7,528 nt of DNA from Tateyamaria sp. (lineage in GTDB: Bacteria > Pseudomonadota > Alphaproteobacteria > Rhodobacterales > Rhodobacteraceae): contig JABITU010000018.1 in assembly GCA_018668195.1 (NCBI GenBank), positions 1 to 7,528 of the forward strand, read 5' to 3'. Below are positions 1 to 5,225 of the stretch, piece after piece. The translations under genes were made by a program, and so were the position numbers. Numbering within the stretch: position 1 is the first letter of the stretch; every line of letters begins with the position of its first letter. A model generated the notes under the pieces. It did no database searches and was not told the origin of the DNA. It saw only the letters and a program-made list of their open reading frames with translations.

Positions 1-145
1 CGGCCTCCCCATCCAGCGTGTTGAGCTTGACCAAAACGGCGCCGCCAGTGTCATCGCCATGTGTTACGATAAAGGCTGGGATATCCGCCAACCGAAGTCG
101 CGCCAAATAGGCATCCACCCAGAACCTAGAGGTCAATCGAGACAC
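1..145 (-). CDS. DUF1491 family protein, N-terminal part (runs off left edge)
   Basis: This is a partial gene: 48 codons plus one base are visible and the C-terminus lies beyond the window. The start is GTG at 145-143, preceded by a good Shine-Dalgarno (GAGGAAA, 155-149). The peptide begins (M)SRLTSRFWVDAYLARLRL and continues with DIPAF, HGDDTGGAVLVKLN and TLDGEA. This matches my recollection of DUF1491, a family of roughly 110 residues conserved in Alphaproteobacteria and often found next to era and recO. No biochemical function is known to me, and I see no signal peptide or membrane segment in the visible part. It lies 60 bases downstream of era in the same direction, with no obvious terminator between them, so it is probably the next gene of the lepB-rnc-era operon. 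The family call is strong and the function is unknown. Confidence 0.85.
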   Translation of the reverse strand, partial: MSRLTSRFWVDAYLARLRLADIPAFIVTHGDDTGGAVLVKLNTLDGEA

Positions 146-205
146 GGCTTTCCTCGCTGCTACATTCGCAAATGATCGGCCCAAAAAGATCGATCAAAGG
201 ATATC

Positions 206-1114
206 TCAGGCGTTTCCATCTTTGAAATCAAGGCCCATCTCGGAATAGCGCTCTGCCTCTTCCTGCCATTTTTCACGCACTTTGACCTGCAAAAACAGGT
301 GTATTTTTCGGCCAAGAAATTCAGTCAATTCAGCGCGGGCAGCCTGGCTGACTGATTTGATCGTTTCACCCTTGTTACCCAGCACGATGCCTTTGTGGCC
401 ATCACGGCTGACATAAATGATCTGTTCGATCCGGGCGCTGCCATCTTTGCGCTCTTCCCAGCTGTCAGTCTCAACAGTCAACTGGTAGGGTAGTTCCTGA
501 TGCAACCGCAGGGTCAGCTTTTCGCGGGTCATTTCCGCGGCGATCATGCGCATGGGCAAATCGGCAATCTGATCTTCGGGGTAAAGCCACGGACCTGCCG
601 GCACTTGCGCCGCAAGCCATTGGCGCAGGGCATCCACCCCATGGCCCTTTTCTGCAGAAATCATGAACGTCTCTGCGAAATCAAAGCGGTCGTTCAATTC
701 CTTGGTCAAACTCAGCAGAGCGGACGCCTCCACGCGGTCAATCTTGTTGATGGCCAGCGCCACGGTGCGCCCTTGGCCAATCTCGGCCAACCTTTCCAAA
801 ATTCGCTCAACGCCTTCTGTCACCCTGCGATGCGCTTCGATCATCAGAACGACCACATCAGCATCCGCTGCACCGCCCCATGCGGCCGCGACCATGGCAC
901 GATCCAGCCGTCGCCGGGGCTGAAACAGGCCGGGAGTGTCGACGAATACAATCTGACTATCCCCTTGCATGGCAACGCCACGGATACGGGCGCGCGTCGT
1001 CTGCACCTTGTGTGTAACGATACTGACTTTTGCTCCGACCATCCGGTTGAGCAGGGTGGATTTGCCCGCATTGGGCTCTCCGATCAGTGCGACGAAACCG
1101 GCGCGGGTTGTCAT
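206..1114 (-). CDS. era: GTPase Era, 30S ribosome assembly factor
   Basis: Era is an essential GTPase that binds the 3' end of 16S rRNA and helps mature the 30S subunit; part of it associates with the inner membrane. The 302-residue length is normal for the family. All GTPase motifs are present: P-loop GEPNAGKST (12-20), switch [10 protein letters not shown] (38-46), DTPG (59-62), NKID (123-126) and SAEKG (153-157). The C-terminal KH RNA-binding domain occupies about 230-290, with its GNKG turn at 246-249 and the typical KVREKW end. The start is ATG at 1114-1112, sharing four bases (ATGA) with the rnc stop. A GTGGAG-like ribosome site lies inside the rnc end, so translation is probably coupled to RNase III. 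Nothing is truncated or unusual. Confidence 0.98.
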   Translation of the reverse strand: MTTRAGFVALIGEPNAGKSTLLNRMVGAKVSIVTHKVQTTRARIRGVAMQGDSQIVFVDTPGLFQPRRRLDRAMVAAAWGGAADADVVVLMIEAHRRVTEGVERILERLAEIGQGRTVALAINKIDRVEASALLSLTKELNDRFDFAETFMISAEKGHGVDALRQWLAAQVPAGPWLYPEDQIADLPMRMIAAEMTREKLTLRLHQELPYQLTVETDSWEERKDGSARIEQIIYVSRDGHKGIVLGNKGETIKSVSQAARAELTEFLGRKIHLFLQVKVREKWQEEAERYSEMGLDFKDGNA

Positions 1115-1797
1115 ATGTCATGCTCCACTTGATCGAGCAGCATCTTGGCGGCTGCCTGTTGGGCTTCTCGTTTCGATCCAGCGGTGGCCTGTGCCGATAC
1201 GCCGGTGCTCAATTGTGCAGAAATAGTAAATACAGGGGCGTGATCCGGTCCGGAACGGTCTGTTTCCAAGTATTGAGGCGGCGCTAATCCCCGCGCCTGC
1301 GCCCATTCTTGCAGCGCAGTCTTGGCGTCGCGCGCATCCGACTCAACATGTGAAATCCGATCGCCCCACAAACGCAAAATCAGATCACGCGCAACCTCAA
1401 ATCCGCCATCGAGATAGACAGCGGCGATCACCGCCTCAACTGCGTCGCCGAGTAGCGCTTGCTTGCGCCGACCGCCCGACAGCATTTCAGACCGGCCCAA
1501 CCGCAGCACTGCGCCCAGATCAATCTGGCGGGCCACATCGGCGCAGGCTTCCTTGCGAACCAATGCATTAAATCTTGGGGCAAGTGCGCCTTCTGATGCT
1601 GACGGGTCTGCGTCGATCAAGGCCTGCGCCATCACCAGACCAAGCACTCTATCGCCCAGAAACTCGAAACGCTGATTGTCGCTACGCGTGGAGGACGAGA
1701 TAGAAGCATGAGTCACTGCCTCAATCAACAGATCAGGCGCCTTGAACCGATGCCCAATACGGCCCTCAAAAGCCGAAAAATCCGCACCCAGCTTCAC
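1111..1797 (-). CDS. rnc: Ribonuclease III
   Basis: RNase III is an endonuclease that cuts double-stranded RNA, processes the rRNA precursor and turns over structured mRNAs, working as a Mg2+-dependent homodimer. I take GTG at 1797-1795 as the start, giving 228 residues, the usual size. This GTG overlaps the lepB stop as GTGA and has an AAGGGGA ribosome site four bases upstream. The longer frame from ATG 1830 would add 11 residues ([10 protein letters not shown]) that read through the lepB end and do not resemble RNase III. The nuclease domain (about 5-150) has the signature NQRFEFLGD (41-49) with catalytic E45 and D49, and GDAVEAV with D118 and E121. The dsRNA-binding domain is about 157-225, with the [11 protein letters not shown] helix at 207-217. 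The position matching E. coli E38 is Gln42, which I recall as common in this class. Confidence 0.97.
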   Translation of the reverse strand: MKLGADFSAFEGRIGHRFKAPDLLIEAVTHASISSSTRSDNQRFEFLGDRVLGLVMAQALIDADPSASEGALAPRFNALVRKEACADVARQIDLGAVLRLGRSEMLSGGRRKQALLGDAVEAVIAAVYLDGGFEVARDLILRLWGDRISHVESDARDAKTALQEWAQARGLAPPQYLETDRSGPDHAPVFTISAQLSTGVSAQATAGSKREAQQAAAKMLLDQVEHDI

Positions 1798-2618
1798 TCG
1801 ATCCCCTTGAAGAACCGATCGGCACGCCATGTCCAGAAAAACAGCATCGATCGACCAGCAGACGAGAACATGAGTCGATCGGCGCGCCCTACGAGGTTTT
1901 CATAAGGCACATAGCCAACACCCCCAGCAACTTGCGCAAATCGGCTATCAGAAGAATTATCTCGGTTGTCGCCGAGGAAAAAGTAATGACCCTCTGGCAC
2001 ACGGAACACTGGCGTATTGTCAGACGCTTGCGACCCAACATTTAGCACCACATGTTCTCTGCCATTGGCAAAAGTCTCGGTGAAGCGCGATTTCGGGCAG
2101 GCAGCACCCATGCCCACCGATCCAGTTTCACAGCGCGGCAAAAGGCCTTGGGGGCCCTGCCGGTTAAATGTCTCCATAAATGTGCCTGCTTCCTCTTGCG
2201 ACACCTGTGCGCCGTTCAAGATGATAACACCATCAGAGATTTGAACAGTATCACCCGGCAAACCAACCAAACGTTTTATGTAATCAGCCCCCGACACCGG
2301 ATGGCGAAACACGACAACATCGCCGCGCTCGGGCTCGCCCGCCAGGATGCGCGTGTTGTCACCATCAATAAACCCACAGATTTTCTGCGCATCCAGACCA
2401 ATAAACGGGATCGAAGGACAAGACGCATAGGAATAGCCGTAGGCCATCTTGTTCACAAAAAGGAAATCACCAATCAGCAGCGTCTCTTTCATGGAACCGG
2501 AAGGAATCCAAAAAGGTTGAAAGAACAAAGTGCGGAATACACCGGCGATAAGCAATGCATAGACAACCGTCTTAATCGTTTCTAGCACGCCGCTATCGGC
2601 TTTTTGCTTGGCAGCCAT
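1794..2618 (-). CDS. lepB: Signal peptidase I
   Basis: LepB is the inner-membrane serine protease (Ser/Lys dyad) that removes signal peptides from exported preproteins on the periplasmic face. The protein has 274 residues. One hydrophobic anchor (about 15-34) follows a short charged N-terminus. Box [12 protein letters not shown] (38-48), carries nucleophile S42. [12 protein letters not shown] (112-123) carries the general base K115. [11 protein letters not shown] (216-226) is box E. There is a family-typical insertion before box C, with C67 and C81, and a further cysteine pair at C163 and C174. The start ATG 2618 follows AAAGGAG (2631-2625) six bases upstream, a strong site. It is the first gene of the lepB-rnc-era block, after a 317-base gap with a candidate promoter. 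Its stop overlaps the rnc start by four bases. The paired order lepB-rnc-era is widely conserved in proteobacteria. Confidence 0.98.
   Translation of the reverse strand: MAAKQKADSGVLETIKTVVYALLIAGVFRTLFFQPFWIPSGSMKETLLIGDFLFVNKMAYGYSYASCPSIPFIGLDAQKICGFIDGDNTRILAGEPERGDVVVFRHPVSGADYIKRLVGLPGDTVQISDGVIILNGAQVSQEEAGTFMETFNRQGPQGLLPRCETGSVGMGAACPKSRFTETFANGREHVVLNVGSQASDNTPVFRVPEGHYFFLGDNRDNSSDSRFAQVAGGVGYVPYENLVGRADRLMFSSAGRSMLFFWTWRADRFFKGIE
1798..1808 (-). promoter_or_regulatory. Ribosome binding site of rnc, inside the end of lepB
   Basis: On the minus strand, AAGGGGA (1808-1802) is followed by TCGA and then GTG. A near-ideal Shine-Dalgarno at normal spacing decides the rnc start in favour of GTG 1797 over the upstream in-frame ATG at 1830. 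Confidence 0.8.
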
Positions 2619-2647
2619 TTGGCGCTCCTTTGGGGTCGATTGCAGGC

Positions 2648-2676
2648 TACATGCGGGTGCAGCGAGAGGGTGTCAA
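2648..2676 (-). promoter_or_regulatory. Candidate housekeeping-sigma promoter for lepB-rnc-era
   Basis: On the minus strand there is an exact TTGACA (2676-2671) within CTTGACACCC. Seventeen bases downstream is CATGTA (2653-2648), a poor match to the -10 consensus. Transcription would begin near 2641, giving a leader of about 20-25 bases that includes the lepB ribosome site. Alphaproteobacterial promoters often pair a good TTGAC -35 with a weak -10. The placement just upstream of the first gene of a block is what makes this credible; the -10 is the weak point. Confidence 0.5.
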
Positions 2677-2731
2677 GTCACCCGGCAGGTTTGGGACATG
2701 CGCAAGGTGGCAGATAGGGTTTGCATGCAGC

Positions 2732-2751
2732 TTGGCACGGTTTTGTGCCAA
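2732..2751. repeat. Perfect inverted repeat TTGGCAC-N6-GTGCCAA
   Basis: The left arm TTGGCAC (2732-2738) and right arm GTGCCAA (2745-2751) are exact reverse complements around a six-base spacer. The centre lies about 65 bases upstream of the lepB candidate -35. No T-run follows on either strand, so it does not look like a terminator. It could be an operator for a dimeric regulator or, if a transcript crosses it, an RNA hairpin. It is not a sigma-54 promoter, because the GG-to-GC spacing is one base off. Confidence 0.6.
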
Positions 2752-2899
2752 ATTACGCTTAATGTTACCCGTCAGAACGATAAGCCACACAATTCGCGTC
2801 AACCAAAACCCGATAGGTTGGGCTGAGTTTTCAAAAACGGTATCGATTGCGCTTCGAATGTGCAGTTGCGACCAGCACTTCCACAGACCGGTTCAGAGG

Positions 2900-2913
2900 T
2901 GCCATCCGTGGCA
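2900..2913. repeat. Short hairpin just downstream of acpS
   Basis: TGCCA (2900-2904) and TGGCA (2909-2913) form a 5-bp stem with a four-base loop, 22 bases past the acpS stop. It has no T-tract, so at most it is a weak 3'-end stabiliser for the pdxJ-acpS message. It shares the TGCCA/TGGCA core with the larger palindrome at 2732-2751. Confidence 0.35.
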
Positions 2914-2935
2914 ACTTACATCCAGTAAATGCGTA

Positions 2936-3343
2936 TCACACATCCAATACGGGACGCGCCTCGATCACCACAAATGCTTGCGCCCAAGGGTGATCATCAG
3001 TCAGGGTAACATGGATGATGGCCTCGTGGCCGGGCGGCGTCATGTCAGCCAACCGTTCCGCGGCCCAACCAGTCACCGCCATCACCGGCTGCCCGGTCCG
3101 CAAATTGCTGACAGCCATGTCTTTCCAAGCGATGCCCATGCGCAAGCCCGTGCCTAGCGCCTTTGAACAGGCCTCCTTGGCGGCCCAACGTTTGGCGTAG
3201 GTGCCTGCAATGTCCACCCGACTTTCGGATTTGCGCTGTTCTGTATCCGTAAAAACGCGATTACGGAACCTGTCACCGAACCGATCAAGCGTGTTTTGAA
3301 TCCGCTCAATATTGGCAAGGTCGGTGCCGATTCCCAAGATCAC
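2936..3343 (-). CDS. acpS: Holo-[acyl-carrier-protein] synthase
   Basis: AcpS transfers the 4'-phosphopantetheine arm of coenzyme A to a serine of apo-ACP, switching on fatty acid synthesis. It is cytoplasmic, Mg2+-dependent and trimeric in the family. The protein has 135 residues, normal for group I AcpS. The N-terminal [12 protein letters not shown] motif holds Mg2+ ligand D8. The central motif [16 protein letters not shown] (51-66) holds E57 and K61. The start codon is GTG (3343-3341), read here as Met. It overlaps the stop of the upstream Dabb gene as GTGA, with GAGG seven bases upstream, so translation is likely coupled. In many proteobacteria acpS directly follows pdxJ; here a small gene sits between them. 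The gene ends at a TGA and is followed by the 317-base gap. Confidence 0.97.
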   Translation of the reverse strand: MILGIGTDLANIERIQNTLDRFGDRFRNRVFTDTEQRKSESRVDIAGTYAKRWAAKEACSKALGTGLRMGIAWKDMAVSNLRTGQPVMAVTGWAAERLADMTPPGHEAIIHVTLTDDHPWAQAFVVIEARPVLDV

Positions 3344-3654
3344 GCGGACGCCTCAATATCAAAAACCATAATGCCATCGGAGCCGCCCGCGCAAAGAGAA
3401 CCCAGCCGTGCACCCAGCGCCTGATGTTCGGGATGCACGGCGTAGGCTGATAGCGCTTTTGGGTTGCGCGCATCAAAAGTGAACCCATAATCAAAATCGG
3501 GTGACTTGCTTTCGTAGTCGCGATTGGGCCCTGCACAGAACCCAGAACATCCATCCAGCCGGCCCACAAGCTCAGCCAGGCCCCGCATTATCGCATCAAG
3601 GTCCGACGCATCAGCCTGAGCCTCGAGGTTCAGCATGACGCAATGCCGGATCAT
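3340..3654 (-). CDS. Dabb (stress-responsive A/B barrel) family protein
   Basis: This small protein of 104 residues has the layout of a dimeric alpha/beta-barrel (Dabb, ferredoxin-like) domain. It starts [10 protein letters not shown] (first strand with H4), continues with a helix (about 16-33), a middle strand region DFDYGFTFD (53-61), and the helix [15 protein letters not shown] (70-84) carrying H74 and H77. It ends in IMVFDIE (95-101). There are no membrane or export signals. Family members range from stress-response proteins to small enzymes such as cyclases and decarboxylases, so the reaction cannot be assigned. It starts at ATG 3654, overlapping the pdxJ stop as ATGA with GAGG seven bases upstream, and its own stop overlaps the acpS start as GTGA. 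This tight coupling to pdxJ and acpS suggests coordinated production, not necessarily a shared pathway. The family call rests on pattern recognition only. Confidence 0.8.
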   Translation of the reverse strand: MIRHCVMLNLEAQADASDLDAIMRGLAELVGRLDGCSGFCAGPNRDYESKSPDFDYGFTFDARNPKALSAYAVHPEHQALGARLGSLCAGGSDGIMVFDIEASA

Positions 3655-4406
3655 TGACGTGCCTCATCCATCAGGCGGCGCATTTCGCGGATCGCTGGAT
3701 CAAGCCCACGAAAGATCGCTTCACCAATCAGAAAGTGCCCAATGTTAAGCTCCATAGCCTCTGGAAAAGCAGCGACCGGGCCGACGGTATCATAGGTCAG
3801 CCCGTGACCCACATGAACCTCGAGGCCCAGAGAGTGGGCGAATGTGCTCATCTCTCTCAATGCGTCCAATTCGCGATCGCGGTCTTCAAAACGGCCCTCA
3901 TGATGGGCATCGCAATAGGCCCCAGAGTGCAGTTCGATCACCTGCGCACCAATGCGGTGTGCGGCTTCGATCTGCCGCTGATCAGCGGCGATAAAGATCG
4001 ACACACGGCAACCCGCTTCACGCAACGGAGCGATGAAATGCGCCAGTCTATTTTCTTCGCGTGCGACCTCAAGCCCACCTTCGGTTGTACGTTCCTCGCG
4101 CTTTTCAGGCACGATACAAACTGCATGTGGTTTATGACGTAATGCGATGACCTGCATTTCATCAGTGGCAGCCATCTCAAAGTTGAGAGGGACGTTCAGG
4201 ACGTGCATCAGCCCCTCGATATCGGCATCCGAAATGTGGCGGCGATCCTCGCGCAAATGGGCCGTGATCCCGTCGGCACCAGCCTCTTGTGCAATACGGG
4301 CCGCGCGTAATGGATCTGGGGTGTCACCACCCCGGGCGTTTCGAACAGTGGCCACATGGTCAATATTGACGCCAAGGCGCAGCCTGCCAAGTGGTTCTTC
4401 GCTCAT
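3651..4406 (-). CDS. pdxJ: Pyridoxine 5'-phosphate synthase
   Basis: PdxJ condenses 1-deoxy-D-xylulose 5-phosphate with 3-amino-2-oxopropyl phosphate to pyridoxine 5'-phosphate, the ring-closing step of the DXP-dependent vitamin B6 pathway. It is a cytoplasmic TIM barrel. The protein has 251 residues, slightly longer than the E. coli enzyme. Signature segments are [14 protein letters not shown] (14-27), HLREDRRHI (50-58), [10 protein letters not shown] (75-84), [13 protein letters not shown] (99-111), VGHGLTY (199-205) and [14 protein letters not shown]. Catalytic counterparts of E. coli H45, E72 and H193 are H50, E77 and H201. ATG 4406 follows GAAAGGA (4420-4414) with seven bases of spacing. 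It begins the pdxJ-Dabb-acpS overlap chain after a 112-base gap. I could not define a promoter in that gap. Confidence 0.98.
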   Translation of the reverse strand: MSEEPLGRLRLGVNIDHVATVRNARGGDTPDPLRAARIAQEAGADGITAHLREDRRHISDADIEGLMHVLNVPLNFEMAATDEMQVIALRHKPHAVCIVPEKREERTTEGGLEVAREENRLAHFIAPLREAGCRVSIFIAADQRQIEAAHRIGAQVIELHSGAYCDAHHEGRFEDRDRELDALREMSTFAHSLGLEVHVGHGLTYDTVGPVAAFPEAMELNIGHFLIGEAIFRGLDPAIREMRRLMDEARQ

Positions 4407-4518
4407 TTGGTGATCCTTTCATTCTGTCAAGTTCAACCTAGTGCTGCTCGGCCATAGGGGAAATAGTTAAGCAGTGTCTTGGGCAGTGCATATCGTCTGA
4501 AAAATGCGATGATTTGGT

Positions 4519-5196
4519 TCAATCAGATTTTTTCTTTGCCACAGACGCCTTGGTAGCGGCTTTGGCTTTGGCAGCGGCTTTGGCCTTAAGAGCTTCGAAC
4601 TTGGCCTTGATGACCCCCTTCCGGCGTTTCTGATAGGCACGGATCACAGGAACGGTCAAATAGTAACAGATCGTTGCCGTAACAATACCGGGGATGATGC
4701 CACCCACCATGTATGGGAAGAAAATTTCGTCATAAAACAAGACCAGGCCAGACCAGTCCTGCGGCTGACCAGTCAACACCGCCACGAGGTTTTGCCACAG
4801 GTCGCCACCCGCATCGATAAACTTCCCACCAAACGAGCGCTCGTGTTCTTCGGTCATCTCGGAGCCAAGCAGCCAGTGCCCCGTTTGCAGCGAAATCACG
4901 CCAATGGGCACATATGTCAGCGGATTGCCAAAGAAAGTGGCCATAAGAGCCGCGAGGATATTGCCCCGCATGACGGTGGCAATGAAGGCAGCAATGAAAA
5001 AATGAAGCCCATAGTAAGGCATAAATGTAGTGAACACGCCCGCCCATATCCCGCGCGCAATGCGCTCAGGCTCGTCCGGCAAACGCCGCACGCGATGTTT
5101 CACGTAGTGAAAAGCGCGTCCCCATCCGCCGCGTGGCCAGAGAACCTCCAGCACGGCGCGAAAAAACGGTTTGGGGTCGCGACGCTTGAATACCAA
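4519..5196 (-). CDS. DUF2062 domain membrane protein
   Basis: The protein has 225 residues and no known biochemical role. It has a basic N-terminus (VFKRRDPK), the conserved RLPDEPERIARGIWAGVF stretch (38-55), and a hydrophobic region about 49-111 containing RGNILAA and FFGNPLT (88-94), which are hallmarks of DUF2062. A further membrane segment lies at about 159-186. The C-terminus (193-225) is a Lys/Ala-rich basic tail. The only usual start codon ahead of the conserved N-terminus is TTG (5196-5194), preceded by GAGAAGGG (5211-5204). The frame upstream is open only to a TGA inside the rsh end and contains no ATG, GTG or TTG, though CTG 5229 is possible. The nearest internal alternative, GTG at residue 15, would lose the KRR start seen in relatives. 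The gene lies 29 bases after rsh in the same direction, so they are probably co-transcribed. Confidence 0.88.
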   Translation of the reverse strand: MVFKRRDPKPFFRAVLEVLWPRGGWGRAFHYVKHRVRRLPDEPERIARGIWAGVFTTFMPYYGLHFFIAAFIATVMRGNILAALMATFFGNPLTYVPIGVISLQTGHWLLGSEMTEEHERSFGGKFIDAGGDLWQNLVAVLTGQPQDWSGLVLFYDEIFFPYMVGGIIPGIVTATICYYLTVPVIRAYQKRRKGVIKAKFEALKAKAAAKAKAATKASVAKKKSD

Positions 5197-5211
5197 TGCC
5201 TCGCCCTTCTC
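5197..5211 (-). promoter_or_regulatory. Ribosome binding site of the DUF2062 gene (TTG start)
   Basis: The minus strand reads GAGAAGGG (5211-5204), then CGAGGCA, then TTG. The purine-rich site at about seven bases supports initiation at the TTG, since no ATG or GTG lies further upstream in the frame. Confidence 0.6.
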
Positions 5212-5225
5212 TTTCTCTTCTGATT

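Larger units (their letters stand above)
2619..2935. other. 317-base intergenic region between acpS and lepB
   Basis: This is the only long non-coding stretch in the window. Reading in the direction of transcription from the acpS end, it holds a 5-bp hairpin (2900-2913), a perfect 7-bp inverted repeat (2732-2751), a TTGACA -35 element (2676-2671) and the lepB ribosome site (2631-2625). I found no hairpin followed by a T-run on the minus strand, so no intrinsic terminator is evident after acpS. A minus-strand frame is open from 2892 to a TAG at 2649-2647, with a TTG at 2802 as a possible start. It has no good ribosome site and I do not call it as a gene. Plus-strand open frames here run straight into the acpS antisense and look incidental. 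Confidence 0.75.

Noticed and set aside
146..205. Terminator between era and the DUF1491 gene
   Set aside because: There is a TTTTT run and a GATCGATC palindrome, but no stable stem directly before the T-run on the minus strand.
500..1132. 210-residue open frame on the plus strand opposite era
   Set aside because: It is fully antisense to a clear Era with intact motifs, and its translation resembles no family I know; it is a codon-bias shadow.
2733..2748. Sigma-54 type promoter (TGGCAC-N-TGC) in the palindrome
   Set aside because: The GG to GC distance is 11 bases instead of 10 on both strands, so the -24/-12 phasing is wrong.
2802..2935. Intrinsic terminator after acpS
   Set aside because: A TTTTT occurs on the minus strand near 2835-2840, but only a very weak stem precedes it, and the 5-bp hairpin at 2900-2913 lacks a T-run.
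2630..3157. 175-residue plus-strand open frame spanning the acpS-lepB gap
   Set aside because: About half lies antisense to acpS, there is no recognisable domain or ribosome site, and it reads across the minus-strand promoter region.
4425..4430. TTGACA -35 element upstream of pdxJ
   Set aside because: It ends only 18 bases before the ATG, so the -10 would fall on the start codon and the transcript would begin inside the gene.
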